From Candidatus Melainabacteria bacterium (GTDB taxonomy: Bacteria > Cyanobacteriota > Vampirovibrionia > Obscuribacterales > Obscuribacteraceae): a DNA stretch of 53,716 nt. This document shows positions 34,694-44,090 of the stretch, piece by piece (within the stretch, counting starts at the first letter, position 1; each line of letters starts with the position of its first letter). Under the pieces are notes generated by a model. That model was given only the letters and a program-made list of their open reading frames with translations, made no database searches and was not told the DNA's origin. The stretch lies in the NCBI GenBank assembly GCA_020853845.1, contig JADYYD010000361.1, positions 1-53,716 on the forward strand, written 5' to 3'. Position numbers and translations under genes: made by a program.

Positions 34694-35971
34694 TTAATCA
34701 TCGACGACTTCTTTGGAATAATCCCCGACTGTCAGGTCGGTTTGCGATACGGTGCCTCGCCTGCTGAAGGTTATTTTGAGGACGTCTCCGGGCTTGCTTG
34801 TTTTTAAAATTTCGCGCATATCCTTTGATGATGCGACGGCCGTGCCGTTTACTCTGGTTATCAGGTCTCCCGGAACCAACTTCGCTCTATTAGAAGGACC
34901 GCCAGTCGCCACTTTGCGGACTAGAACACCCTGGACGTCTTTGGGAATGGAAAGCGCCTCGCGCACTTTAGGATCCAGGTCCCGCATGTAGATACCCAGG
35001 TAAGGTCTGCTGATCGAACGGTTGGCCAGCAAACTCGTAGCCACTTCGCGAGCGACATCGACAGGTATGGCGAATCCGATGTTCTGCGCATCATATCTAA
35101 TAGCCGTGTTGATGCCGATGACGTCGCCGCCGAGATTAAGGAGAGGCCCGCCGGAATTGCCGGGATTAATTGCAGCATCCGTCTGAATCAATTCCACATG
35201 GTGATTGAGGTCGGCGACCGACCTGCCGATGGCGCTGACGATTCCCAGAGTGACAGTGTGCTCGAAGCCGAAAGGATTGCCGATGGCAATCGCCCATTCG
35301 CCCGGCCTTATGTGCTTGCTCGAACCCAGCCGCGCAATCGGCAATCCGTGAGTATTTATCTTCACCAGCGCCAAGTCCGTGAAATTGTCTTTGCCGACCA
35401 ATTGCCCCTGAAACTCCCGCTTGTCGTTCAAAAGGACTTTTATCAGACTGTCGGCGCGAGCCACATGGCTGTTGGTCAAAATATAGCCGTCCTCCCGGAT
35501 AATCACTCCAGAGCCTGCCGATCGCTTTTCCTGCCCATCTACAAAGGGTTGGGGAATCTGTTGGGGGCGCATGCGCGGTCCGAAAAAATACTGGGGCGTC
35601 GGCGACTCGATTGCTGTGGCTAGTGTCTTCTCGGCCGAATTTCTGGCGGTCACCTCGATGGCGACCACCGCAGGAGCTACCTTTTCGGCGATATCTGCCA
35701 CTGTCGATTCGCCCAGATTGCGAACCTCAGGCTTGGCTGGAGGCGCAGGCGGCAAAATGTTTTCGTTTGAATCGTTTCGCCCATTGGAAACCCTGACTGG
35801 GGTATCGTTTTGGTCCTTGGACATGAATTGTGAACCGATCCAGATTCCCACTCCGAAAGTGTTGACGACGAGAATGCCAATCAGCAATTTGCTGCTCAAA
35901 TGCAAGCCGCCATGATCCCTGTGGGGCGTGCTCTGGGCATTGACTGTCGTCTCTTCGGCGCTGTCGGGCAT
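34694..35971 (-). CDS. HtrA/DegP-type serine protease, membrane-anchored, single PDZ domain
   Basis: This 425-residue protein has an N-terminal membrane span (KLLIGILVVNTFGVGIWIG, ~29-47). The trypsin-like domain shows TNSHV (His), TDLALVKI (Asp) and GNSGGPL (Ser). One PDZ domain (~325-415) begins YLGIYMRDLD and includes GDLITRVNGTAV. Such proteins degrade or refold damaged envelope proteins and resemble DegS/HhoA in layout. The active-site context is intact. It stands alone between the LOG-fusion and MFS genes on the same strand. Confidence 0.92.
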   Translation of the reverse strand: MPDSAEETTVNAQSTPHRDHGGLHLSSKLLIGILVVNTFGVGIWIGSQFMSKDQNDTPVRVSNGRNDSNENILPPAPPAKPEVRNLGESTVADIAEKVAPAVVAIEVTARNSAEKTLATAIESPTPQYFFGPRMRPQQIPQPFVDGQEKRSAGSGVIIREDGYILTNSHVARADSLIKVLLNDKREFQGQLVGKDNFTDLALVKINTHGLPIARLGSSKHIRPGEWAIAIGNPFGFEHTVTLGIVSAIGRSVADLNHHVELIQTDAAINPGNSGGPLLNLGGDVIGINTAIRYDAQNIGFAIPVDVAREVATSLLANRSISRPYLGIYMRDLDPKVREALSIPKDVQGVLVRKVATGGPSNRAKLVPGDLITRVNGTAVASSKDMREILKTSKPGDVLKITFSRRGTVSQTDLTVGDYSKEVVDD

Positions 35972-36060
35972 GCTGCCTTTCCTGTGGCCAATTCATCCAA
36001 TTCGACAAGATTATCATTCCACACATAAAGACGCTCGCAATCAACCAGCTATGCGTCCAG

Positions 36061-37305
36061 TTAATAATCTTCCGACGAACTCTTATCTCTTCTTGTCCAG
36101 AGCGTGTAAACAAGGCCGGCGACCATGCATATACATGCGCATGCCGATACTACCACCGGTGCACCATAGTGAGCGGCGGACCAACCGATTATCAAACTTC
36201 CAACAGGGGAAAAACCCATCATCACGATTAAATAAATACCGAGAACACGACCGCGCAAGTCATCTTTTACAGCCAGTTGCACGAGCGAATGTCCACCACT
36301 TAGTTGAGACGTGAGGAAAAAACCGACAAAGACGATAATGATCTGGCAGAGCCAATATTGACTGGACAGGGAAAACGCAAAGAGGCTCATGCCAAACAAA
36401 ATGCTTGCAAAGCCCAAATTGACTTTGAGAAACTCGCCTTTGCCGCGGCTGGCAAGCAAGAGCGCGGCGGAAAACGCGCCGAGGCCGGCACCGGCTCGCA
36501 ACATGGCCAAAGTACGGACATCTCCGTGCAGAATATCGGAGGCGAAAACAGGCATGAGCACGTTATAGTTCATTCCGCACAGACTGATTACGCCGCCTAA
36601 GAAAATCAGGCGCACGATTGTCGGAGAGTTGAGAATGAATTTGACACCGTCGGCGATGGCTTTCTTCTCTGCCGCGTCAGCTTGCCCGTTTCCATTGTTG
36701 TCTTTGATGAGAATGTAAGCAATCAAAGTCGAAAGATAACTGGCCGCATTGAGGAAGAAGCATGCCGCCTCGCCAAAAAACGGAATGGCAAGACCGGCGA
36801 TGGCCGGACCGATGATGCGAGCGCCGTTGAATATCGACGAGTTTAGACTGATGGCATTGACCAGATCCTTGCGGTCAATTAATTGAGGCAAAAATGACTG
36901 GCGGGTCGGGATCTCAAAAGCGTTGACCGTGCCCAGCAGGAGCGCCAGAGCAATGCAATGCCAAACTTCAATCTGGTTGTTGAAGGTCAAAAGCGCCAGA
37001 ACCAATGCTTGAATCATCGCCACCAACTGACAAACAATCAAAACGTCTTTCTTCCTGCTGTGGTCAGCAACCCATCCGCCTAAAAGCCCTAAAAGCATGA
37101 CCGGCAGTAAGCTCGCTCCTTCCACTACTCCAAGCAAATACGTAGAATGCGTCATCCTGTAAACAAGCCAGCTCAATGCAACTTGTTGCATCCATGTACC
37201 GGACAGAGAAAGAAGTTGTCCAATAAAATAAAGACGATAATTTCGATACTGCAGAGATCGAAAGGTATTGAAAAGTTCTTTTGCCAGAACGTGCTTGTCG
37301 CCCAT
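36061..37305 (-). CDS. MFS exporter, EntS-like (MFS_3) group
   Basis: This 414-residue membrane protein has about twelve hydrophobic spans. FRSLQYRNYRLYFIGQLLSLSGTWMQ at the N-terminus and GGWVADHSRKKDVLI in the first cytoplasmic loop are typical of the MFS_3/EntS group. ALLLGTVNAFEIPTRQSFLPQLI is the usual helix 4-5 region. Members export siderophores, drugs or metabolites. There is no siderophore gene nearby. It begins one base after the YkgJ gene stop, so the two are co-transcribed. Confidence 0.85.
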   Translation of the reverse strand: MGDKHVLAKELFNTFRSLQYRNYRLYFIGQLLSLSGTWMQQVALSWLVYRMTHSTYLLGVVEGASLLPVMLLGLLGGWVADHSRKKDVLIVCQLVAMIQALVLALLTFNNQIEVWHCIALALLLGTVNAFEIPTRQSFLPQLIDRKDLVNAISLNSSIFNGARIIGPAIAGLAIPFFGEAACFFLNAASYLSTLIAYILIKDNNGNGQADAAEKKAIADGVKFILNSPTIVRLIFLGGVISLCGMNYNVLMPVFASDILHGDVRTLAMLRAGAGLGAFSAALLLASRGKGEFLKVNLGFASILFGMSLFAFSLSSQYWLCQIIIVFVGFFLTSQLSGGHSLVQLAVKDDLRGRVLGIYLIVMMGFSPVGSLIIGWSAAHYGAPVVVSACACICMVAGLVYTLWTRRDKSSSEDY

Positions 37306-37306
37306 C

Positions 37307-38521
37307 TCATGAAGCCAATGACGAGATACGCTCGGCTCTTTCAGGAGACGACAAAAGCACTTCCAAAATGGTTTTCGACTGCTTAGAAAAGTTGGCGACC
37401 GTCAATCTTCTCTCCAGAGTTCTTACACATTCTGCAGTTTCCTCAAAAGAAATTTCACGCCCGGTCTTTTTCGAATCTATGTTCCTCAATTTCAGAACTA
37501 TGCGCACAAGCGCAATGACGCTTGCCAGATGATTGAGACCGGCCAGCAAACTCAAGCCGGCAAAGCCTGCGCCGAAATAGAGTTTCGAGAAAATTTTCAA
37601 ATAGGCAAAGCGTCTTAGCAAATTTTCACTGTCGTCGTTTAAGGGACCCAGAGAATATTGTGTCAGTTGCGAAAAGCCATACTGTTTCGAATCTAGATCC
37701 AAAAGCACCTTATCCGGTGGCATGACAAAATTTCGAGCCAGAGCAGCCGAATCGATATCACAGGTATTCTCTCTGTATACGTCTGAAGGAAAGTAAGTCG
37801 CCATCAAGCTCTTAAGCACCAGAGAGTCTATGGTGCGAGGCTTTACATCTACGCCCGGCACACGATCGAAATCTCGTTTATTGACGATCAGTCCAAAAAT
37901 TCTTTTGGATAAACCGATGAGAATTTTTTCGGCTCTTTCACTGGAGAGAGGCGACAAAGCGTTCAAAAAACCAGTTTCGAATTCGAGATATTCCTCGAAA
38001 ATGAGCGGCTGTCCATCGACCAATTGCAAGTTCGACCAATCGGGTTTGAGATTGGCGAACAGCCTTTTGAAAAGCTCGAATGTTTCTTGCAAATGCTCCC
38101 GCTGTTCGGCTAAAGGCTTGCCCCGGTTGTAAAGCACGCCGGTCGAAGCAAAGCTGGCAGCGACGAAAACGCCCGCGGGTGTGTTCGTGAACGTATAAGG
38201 AAACAACTGGCACATGGATGGCTTTACTGGCGCGCCAAACTGAGAGTGAATCTCGCAGCGGTTGTCAGGCGACAAAAATTGGCATTTACCGTCCCATCTC
38301 TTGCCCAGCGCAGCCGCGAATGAGTTCTGTCCGGCCGAGCCAGGCACGCCGGTTTTGATAATGTGAGCAGGTTCAAATTTTTGTTCGGTGAATTGCAGGG
38401 AACCTATGCGTTTCACGTCGTCGTCTGTTAAAGGCACGGGCCACAAAAAGCAACAATTGCCGCAACCAGTGCAGTCAAAATTAATGCCTTCCGGGATATG
38501 CAATATGAATTCGCTGACCAT
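37307..38521 (-). CDS. YkgJ-family cysteine-cluster protein
   Basis: The ATG at 38521 gives about 404 residues. The frame is open to 38602, but that start would overlap the divergent gene. The N-terminal domain has CTGCGNCCF, then CQFL, CEIH and CQLFPYTF, the eight-cysteine pattern of the YkgJ (zinc/iron-chelating) family. The remaining ~280 residues are helical with no recognised motif and are longer than most family members. The family probably binds a metal or Fe-S centre; function is unsettled. It is translated just before the MFS exporter, and no other metal-handling gene is adjacent. Confidence 0.78.
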   Translation of the reverse strand: MVSEFILHIPEGINFDCTGCGNCCFLWPVPLTDDDVKRIGSLQFTEQKFEPAHIIKTGVPGSAGQNSFAAALGKRWDGKCQFLSPDNRCEIHSQFGAPVKPSMCQLFPYTFTNTPAGVFVAASFASTGVLYNRGKPLAEQREHLQETFELFKRLFANLKPDWSNLQLVDGQPLIFEEYLEFETGFLNALSPLSSERAEKILIGLSKRIFGLIVNKRDFDRVPGVDVKPRTIDSLVLKSLMATYFPSDVYRENTCDIDSAALARNFVMPPDKVLLDLDSKQYGFSQLTQYSLGPLNDDSENLLRRFAYLKIFSKLYFGAGFAGLSLLAGLNHLASVIALVRIVLKLRNIDSKKTGREISFEETAECVRTLERRLTVANFSKQSKTILEVLLSSPERAERISSLAS

Positions 38522-38593
38522 ACAAGGAATTATGCAGTATGCAGGTGCGTTTGGCGCACTAATGATGAATCGAAAGAATAGGATAGACTGAGC

Positions 38594-41131
38594 ATGCATC
38601 ACAGCCGCTTCACATGGATGTCCGCGGCAGTCAAACTGAGAAACGAAATGACTGAAACAGAAACGACAAGTATAAACAGCTCAAAGAAAGAAAAAACACA
38701 ATCTGCCAGCTCTGGCAAATTGAATGAAACGGCGCTTGTGGCGGGAGCCGCCGTGCTGTCCTTCCTCGTCACTCTGTTCGTTTTTCTTCCGTCACTTGGT
38801 TCTAAATTCCTGCTTGACGAGCAGTTCATCGCCGTGTGGTCGAAAGACTTATTGGGCGGGACTGCCGATGGGGGGTGGGGCAACTTTCTTTCGTGGAGAG
38901 GACCTTCACAGCAAGATGCATTTGGACCGTTAGCCAGCCTCTCTTGCCTGGTCCTCTCTCAAGCTGGAGAAGGGGTGGCAAGACTGGTCGCGATGATTGC
39001 GCATGCGGCTTGCGGCACGGCTCTATATTTGGTGTCGAGAAAGTTGACGAAGGACTTCGGGACGAAAGTCTCCCTCGGCATTTCCATTTTCGCCACCTTG
39101 ATTTTTTCAATTCATACACTAAGCGCCGAGCAGATAAATTTCCTCGGTTCCTTCGGAATTGAACTATCTGTGCTGTTTTTCGCGCTTTCAATGAATTCTT
39201 ATTTGTCTGCTCACCCGGTGTTCAAAGCCGGACCGGAAAGCGCAGCCAAAAGAAACAGCGCGCTCTGCATCATCTTTTTCATCTGCGCATGCCTTGCATA
39301 CGCAAAGAGCTGGTATCTGCTGAAAATCATCGCCATTTTCGAGATTTTCAATTTTGCCTTTGATCCCTCAGCAAGAAGCCACTACAAACAGCTTATCAAT
39401 GACAAGGCGGCGCCTGGTCGCACACGGTTCTTCATTACTATCGCGTGCCTGACCCTTGCCTCACTGTCATTCATGTTTATCGAAATGGCCAGGGGCTTCG
39501 ATCCTGTTGGATCAATAGTGGCAATGCTGCCGAACGGATTGAAAAGCTCACTCTTATCGACAATGTTTCCTATCAACAGATCCATTCTCACGAAATACAG
39601 CAGCCAGTATATTTTCCTTTACGTAATATATGGATTGTCCGCAGCCCTGTCCGTGTACGGGTTGTGGAGCAATCAAAAATATCGCGTCATAGCAGCGACA
39701 GCTCTGGCATGGACTTTTTACGGTCTGCTTATCGGCGGCAATGGATCACTGGTTGCTGATGATTTTTATGGGCACAGATATCTCGCTCACGCGCAGGCTG
39801 GTATGGCAATTTTGATGCCGATACTTTGTTTCGGTTTGTCTGCAGCACTGGCAAAAAGGCAACTCATAGCAATGATTCCGGCCGGGCTGGTCTGTCTGCT
39901 TTTCATGCTTGCTTTCTGCCGCAATTCATTCATTCAAAGCCAGCACTATAAAGGCGCCGGCAACTTGCTTGCAAAAATACAAAAATCAGTCGCCATAATT
40001 TGTGCAAAACAAAACGCTCCCTACTGCATCACAAAAGATTTGCCGCGCCGAATTGCATTCGTCCCGCAAGTTTCTCAATTTTTTCCCGTCGTCCTCGATG
40101 CGAAAAACGGACTCATGCGAGCACCGACCGTGTCGGGCGGCGCGCTCAAAGACGCGCTTAGAGACGGGCGACTGGTCGGCAGCACGGCGCGATGGGATAC
40201 TACATTCGATTCATTAGTGCCGATCGTGGTCGATCCGAAAACAAACGATCCAAGCTTTTCACTTGATGCAAAGAAAACATCGGAAGCGCTCAGTCCGCCG
40301 TTGCAATTTTGGAAGACCGTCAGCTTTGATCCAAAAGAAGACAGCTTGAATGTCTCCAGCAACTCGGAGCACGAGCCCGGAATCGGACTTTTCTCGCGCA
40401 CTCTAAGCCCTCTCGATGGAGACGCGTTCTACGTTGATGCCAAAATCAGCACACCGGTCGAGCCTGCTAATCCAAACGTCGAGTTGCATTGGATGACATT
40501 GCACACCAGCGGCTATGAAAAAGAAGATCGCAGAGCAATCACGCCGGCACAATTGAACGATAATCAATATCACCGCCATCTTCTTTCATTGCGCGGGACA
40601 GGTTGGCCTCTTAACGGTCCTCCCACTCAATTGACTATTGGCTTTCCATCAAGCTCGAGCGTGCAAATGAAGGGCATCGGCATCATCCCGGGCAATGACA
40701 TTTTTCCAAAATTCAAAGTAGTTGATGCACCCGCTCAACCAAACAGTTCGCATCGATTTTCCAATCTCTGCTTCGATTATCCTGATGATGCGGATCTTGG
40801 TCTGTTTCACATCGATAAGAACAGACCAGAGGTAAATTTTTCATATAATGCTTCTGCCATCACGGGCAGTATAGGGTGTGTCTTGTTTGCTACTGCACCG
40901 AATCAATTGAAAACTGTTTCCGATGAGGGTGAAATTCCAAAAGACAGTGTCTTTCAAATTCCGCTGAAAGCCGCAAGCGGTTCTGTAAAACTCTCACTCG
41001 ACAATTTTAGAGAGGCGAAATTACCCTCCTCGTCCATATACGGTCTGCGCATTGCGGCGCTGGACGCCAATGGCAAGCAATCAGGCAAATTTAGCGATAC
41101 AATCTGGCTCCTCGTAGACAACAGTAGATAG
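38594..41131 (+). CDS. Large polytopic membrane protein, GT-C glycosyltransferase-like, with extracytoplasmic C-terminal domain
   Basis: The frame gives 845 residues from 38594; an ATG at 38648 is equally plausible. About ten membrane segments occupy residues ~47-450. LLDEQFIAVW in the first external loop resembles the acidic motif of GT-C sugar transferases such as PMT/ArnT, and DDFYGHRYLAHAQ lies in a later loop. The last ~380 residues are a soluble, beta-rich domain with no cysteine-rich or catalytic signature seen. A lipid-linked sugar transferase or glycan-binding role is a guess from shape only. A TTG-started UPF0158 gene follows 39 bp later. Confidence 0.6.
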   Translation: MHHSRFTWMSAAVKLRNEMTETETTSINSSKKEKTQSASSGKLNETALVAGAAVLSFLVTLFVFLPSLGSKFLLDEQFIAVWSKDLLGGTADGGWGNFLSWRGPSQQDAFGPLASLSCLVLSQAGEGVARLVAMIAHAACGTALYLVSRKLTKDFGTKVSLGISIFATLIFSIHTLSAEQINFLGSFGIELSVLFFALSMNSYLSAHPVFKAGPESAAKRNSALCIIFFICACLAYAKSWYLLKIIAIFEIFNFAFDPSARSHYKQLINDKAAPGRTRFFITIACLTLASLSFMFIEMARGFDPVGSIVAMLPNGLKSSLLSTMFPINRSILTKYSSQYIFLYVIYGLSAALSVYGLWSNQKYRVIAATALAWTFYGLLIGGNGSLVADDFYGHRYLAHAQAGMAILMPILCFGLSAALAKRQLIAMIPAGLVCLLFMLAFCRNSFIQSQHYKGAGNLLAKIQKSVAIICAKQNAPYCITKDLPRRIAFVPQVSQFFPVVLDAKNGLMRAPTVSGGALKDALRDGRLVGSTARWDTTFDSLVPIVVDPKTNDPSFSLDAKKTSEALSPPLQFWKTVSFDPKEDSLNVSSNSEHEPGIGLFSRTLSPLDGDAFYVDAKISTPVEPANPNVELHWMTLHTSGYEKEDRRAITPAQLNDNQYHRHLLSLRGTGWPLNGPPTQLTIGFPSSSSVQMKGIGIIPGNDIFPKFKVVDAPAQPNSSHRFSNLCFDYPDDADLGLFHIDKNRPEVNFSYNASAITGSIGCVLFATAPNQLKTVSDEGEIPKDSVFQIPLKAASGSVKLSLDNFREAKLPSSSIYGLRIAALDANGKQSGKFSDTIWLLVDNSR

Positions 41132-41170
41132 TCGAGCAGATGTTCGAGTGAGTGATCAAGGAGAGTCGGC

Positions 41171-41596
41171 TTGGACAAACTGAGAGTTGCGGCCAAAGAC
41201 ATCATTTTTGCGTGGCTGGATGATTCGCAAGACAATTCCTATTATCTCGACAAAATCGAGGGCGAAACGCGCATGGTCAACCGCAATTTAATTGAATTGC
41301 GCGACCTCACGGACGATATAGAGCGCAATTCGACACGCTTTCTCTATGTCCCCAAATTGACAAAAGAGGACTTGCTGGCAGACCTCAATGCGTTTTTGGA
41401 AACGGTCGAGCGACCTGACTTGAAGAACATTTTGCCTATAGCTTTTGAAAGCCCGCACAAAGTGAGCGCCTTCAGGAAAATTCTTGAAAAAGCGCCTGAT
41501 GAATTGCAGCGCTTTGATGAATTTCGCGAAAATAAGATCCTGACAAGAATTGAAAAATGGCTGAATGCCAACGGAATCGAGCCGGCTTTCAAATAG
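41171..41596 (+). CDS. UPF0158-family protein
   Basis: The TTG at 41171 has GGAGA six bases upstream and gives 141 residues. The order of blocks (an N-terminal IIFAWLDDSQDNSYYLDKIEGE, a central FLYVPKLTKEDLLADLNAF, and AFRKILEKAPDELQRFDEFRENK near the end) matches the UPF0158 group found in many bacteria. No biochemical role is known. It is soluble and acidic. It shares a transcript with the membrane protein upstream. The stop codon lies within a TAGCTC/GAGCTA hairpin (41594-41610). Confidence 0.75.
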   Translation: MDKLRVAAKDIIFAWLDDSQDNSYYLDKIEGETRMVNRNLIELRDLTDDIERNSTRFLYVPKLTKEDLLADLNAFLETVERPDLKNILPIAFESPHKVSAFRKILEKAPDELQRFDEFRENKILTRIEKWLNANGIEPAFK

Positions 41597-41622
41597 CTCA
41601 TATAGAGCTATCGTATATAGGC

Positions 41623-41841
41623 TCAGGTCGACTGTGGCGGGAATCGCGCGGCCCCGAGCGGATTTCTTTCCGGAAGAGCAGGACCACGAACGCACTTGAT
41701 GGCGGACCAGGGAAGATACAGAGTCTCATTCTCCCTGCGCAGGCAAAGGTAAGTGTTCTGGTCGGCCATGGCAACTTCGCCTTCAACTTGCTCACCGCTG
41801 ATGAGCAATATAGTGACTTGGGTATTCAATGGAATTGCCAC
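41623..41841 (-). CDS. Small Sm-like (LSm/Hfq-fold?) protein
   Basis: The GTG at 41841 has AGGAG six bases upstream and gives about 72 residues. An in-frame GTG at 41856 lacks a site. TQVTILLISGEQVEGEVAMAD then NTYLCLRR and LYLPWSAIKCVRG has the five-strand spacing of an Sm fold, with the typical glycine in strand 2 and an acidic loop 3 (AMADQN). The Sm2-like end differs from Hfq's YKHA. Hfq-like RNA binding is possible but not shown. A Pro/Arg tail follows the domain. It is 72 bp downstream of the repeat protein gene on the same strand. Confidence 0.55.
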   Translation of the reverse strand: MAIPLNTQVTILLISGEQVEGEVAMADQNTYLCLRRENETLYLPWSAIKCVRGPALPERNPLGAARFPPQST

Positions 41842-41913
41842 AGCAAACTCCTGCACCGAACAGTCAAATATTAGCAGGCAAAACCGCGGTCCTGGGATTG
41901 GTTGTGGGCTTGT

Positions 41914-43833
41914 TTAAGCTACTCTATGCTGCTGCGACAAAGCTTGTCTTTCTCTATCGTTCTCAACCAAGATGGCCTGCTGATTAAGTGCGGTCTGTTG
42001 CCGTTCGGCAGCCTGAGCATACTGGACCTGAACCAGCGCGCCTTGAGCATCTGAGAGCAATCCGAAAAGCTGATTGAGTTTCTCAAAATTGCCGGTCTTG
42101 ATGGCTCTGGCGAGTGCTTCGGTTATGTTGGTAATCGCGCCTTCAACTAAACTTTGTGCTCCTGGCGCACCCGGGTTTACCTTCGCCGCGCCGATAGCGC
42201 TGCCGGCTGTGCCGATAACTTCGGTAATTTTGCCGCCGGCGCTGATGTATTCGGGGTGGGACGAGCTATACCCGGAGCTGTTGAAGCTCACCGAGCCGTC
42301 AGCATTCGATATCGTGCCGTCGCGGTAAATCTTGTTGCCGTCCGCCATTTCAATGACATCACGGTTACTGGTGAATTCCGGAGTCTTATACGTGTCTGTT
42401 TGCGGATTGTAGGATGAAACTACTTCGCCCTTCGCATTTACTTCCGTATAAGGTGTTTCCTTGTTTCTCCGGTCATATATGAAGCGCTCTCCGCCATCCA
42501 TACCAGGTCCGGTCTGGACACCATCCTTATCATTTGTATAGACGGCTTTGTCTGTGGGCGCCGGGCCGGTCTGTACTTCAGTAGTGATTTTGCCTTGTGC
42601 GTCAGGCTTGCCTAAGGTCACATCGCCGACAACCAAACCACCTTTGGCATCAAGCCTGACTTGCGGCACACCATTTATGACGGCTTCATTAGAGCCGTTT
42701 TGAAGAGCTTCAAATGCTCTTCTCATACACGGTTTCATGTCAGAGAGTTTTATCTCGGTGCCGTCTTTTCTTTTGAAGATCGGCTTACCATCGGCACCTT
42801 GCTCGATCTTGAGCTCACCGCTCTCGAGCTTGTGGCTCAACCACATGTTGCCGAATCTGTCTCTTCTGAATCTCGAGCCGTCTTCAGTTACTCGCTCGGT
42901 ACCGTCGCCGAATTGGTGAACACCAACTTTGTCGCGCTCAGCAGCAGGCACATCCGCACGGTTCTGATTACCGTGGCTATACATAGGAATAAGCTTTTCA
43001 TGGTAGGCCTTGACCCGGTCCTCGATGCCGTTGTCCCTGATGAAGCGCTGGAGTTTTTCATTCTCCATCTTCAACGTGCCGTCACCAGCTTGCTCAATCT
43101 TGGTGCCGTTTCTATAAAATTCCTTCGTACCATCCTTGCGTTGGATGATTTTCTGACCGTCCTTACCTTCAAATATGGCATCGCCGGTGGCCGCATCAAT
43201 TCTATAGGTGCCGCCATTCTTGTCCGTCATTAAGGCTGCATTGCCGTCAAAAGTAGTGGTGTTGCCCCAACGGTCGCTGACGGTGGTGAGATAACCATTC
43301 TCGGTTTTCTTGGAATTGATGGTCCTCCCATCAGCCGTACCGGTGAATTCGGTGTATTCACCTTTATCATTTTTGACTGACTTTACTTCGCCGGCACCGA
43401 ATTCCTTATCCCAGACGCTATCCAAAGCACTGTCAATCACACCGGCCGCTGAGTCCCAGGCAGACTTGGCGAGACTGGCTACATACTTGGCCCCGTCGCC
43501 GACAGCTTTTGCCGCACCTGTGACAGTATCCACGGCGCCTCTCCACAATCCGCTAAAGAAGCCCTCTTTCTTCTCAGGTTTCGGCTCTACAGCACCAAAA
43601 GTAAACCCTGTTTCGGAAATGCTGGCGGTCGGCACGACACCGCGCTCGGTCGTTGCTCCGCCTGTCGGAACTTGATTTACCGACAAGTCGGTCGCGGCTG
43701 CGACTGGAGAAGGCTTGTCCCCGCCTTCTGCGGCGTCATCATTCTCGTCCCCAGTTTCGGCCGCCGGCTCCACGTCTTTCTTCGGACGCGTATCCTTGTC
43801 GGTGGCAGCAGCAGTGGAGGCGGGAGTGGTCAT
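41914..43833 (-). CDS. Large repeat protein of RHS/YD-like composition, function unknown
   Basis: This 639-residue protein starts with an AGGA site six bases upstream. Residues ~1-75 are Ala/Asp/Glu-rich and disordered. A helical hydrophobic block follows (LWRGAVDTVTGAAKAVGDGAKYVASLAKSA has glycine-zipper spacing). Residues ~150-530 carry irregular Gly/Asp/Asn/Thr/Tyr-rich repeats such as YTEFTGTADGR, RWGNTTTFDGNA, RKDGTKEFYRNGTK and RFGNMWLSHKL, resembling RHS/YD or bacterial beta-helix repeats. The C-terminus is helical and Gln-rich. There is no signal peptide, so secretion would need a specialised system. No toxin tip is recognised. Confidence 0.65.
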   Translation of the reverse strand: MTTPASTAAATDKDTRPKKDVEPAAETGDENDDAAEGGDKPSPVAAATDLSVNQVPTGGATTERGVVPTASISETGFTFGAVEPKPEKKEGFFSGLWRGAVDTVTGAAKAVGDGAKYVASLAKSAWDSAAGVIDSALDSVWDKEFGAGEVKSVKNDKGEYTEFTGTADGRTINSKKTENGYLTTVSDRWGNTTTFDGNAALMTDKNGGTYRIDAATGDAIFEGKDGQKIIQRKDGTKEFYRNGTKIEQAGDGTLKMENEKLQRFIRDNGIEDRVKAYHEKLIPMYSHGNQNRADVPAAERDKVGVHQFGDGTERVTEDGSRFRRDRFGNMWLSHKLESGELKIEQGADGKPIFKRKDGTEIKLSDMKPCMRRAFEALQNGSNEAVINGVPQVRLDAKGGLVVGDVTLGKPDAQGKITTEVQTGPAPTDKAVYTNDKDGVQTGPGMDGGERFIYDRRNKETPYTEVNAKGEVVSSYNPQTDTYKTPEFTSNRDVIEMADGNKIYRDGTISNADGSVSFNSSGYSSSHPEYISAGGKITEVIGTAGSAIGAAKVNPGAPGAQSLVEGAITNITEALARAIKTGNFEKLNQLFGLLSDAQGALVQVQYAQAAERQQTALNQQAILVENDRERQALSQQHRVA

Positions 43834-44090
43834 TTCCAGTCCTAGGCTGAGTCGTCTATGGATGAATAATCGTGACCTGACTGGTCACATAGTAAGATGT
43901 CAGTATTCTGCGGCATTAAATCTGCGTTGTCCATGGTGGAATTCCCATCCAAGATTAAATTGCCCAAAAAAGATCAATTTAAATCCTTTTATGCAGTTCA
44001 AAGGGTCGTTTTTGGGCATTTCGCCGGGCGAAAGAACGCTAGAATTCGTTCTAGAGGGCATCAAAGGGCCTGCTCCTTTCTCTGAAGCCC
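43834..44090. promoter_or_regulatory. Divergent region with palindrome cluster
   Basis: This region holds three palindromes. GTGACC-TGACT-GGTCAC lies at 43872-43888. TTTCGCC-G-GGCGAAA lies at 44019-44033. CTAGAA-TTCG-TTCTAG lies at 44039-44054, and AGAACG-CTAGAATT-CGTTCT overlaps it. The last two lie 37-72 bp before the lipoprotein GTG, where operators are expected. They do not match the cyanobacterial LexA or FurA boxes well enough to name a regulator. Confidence 0.4.
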
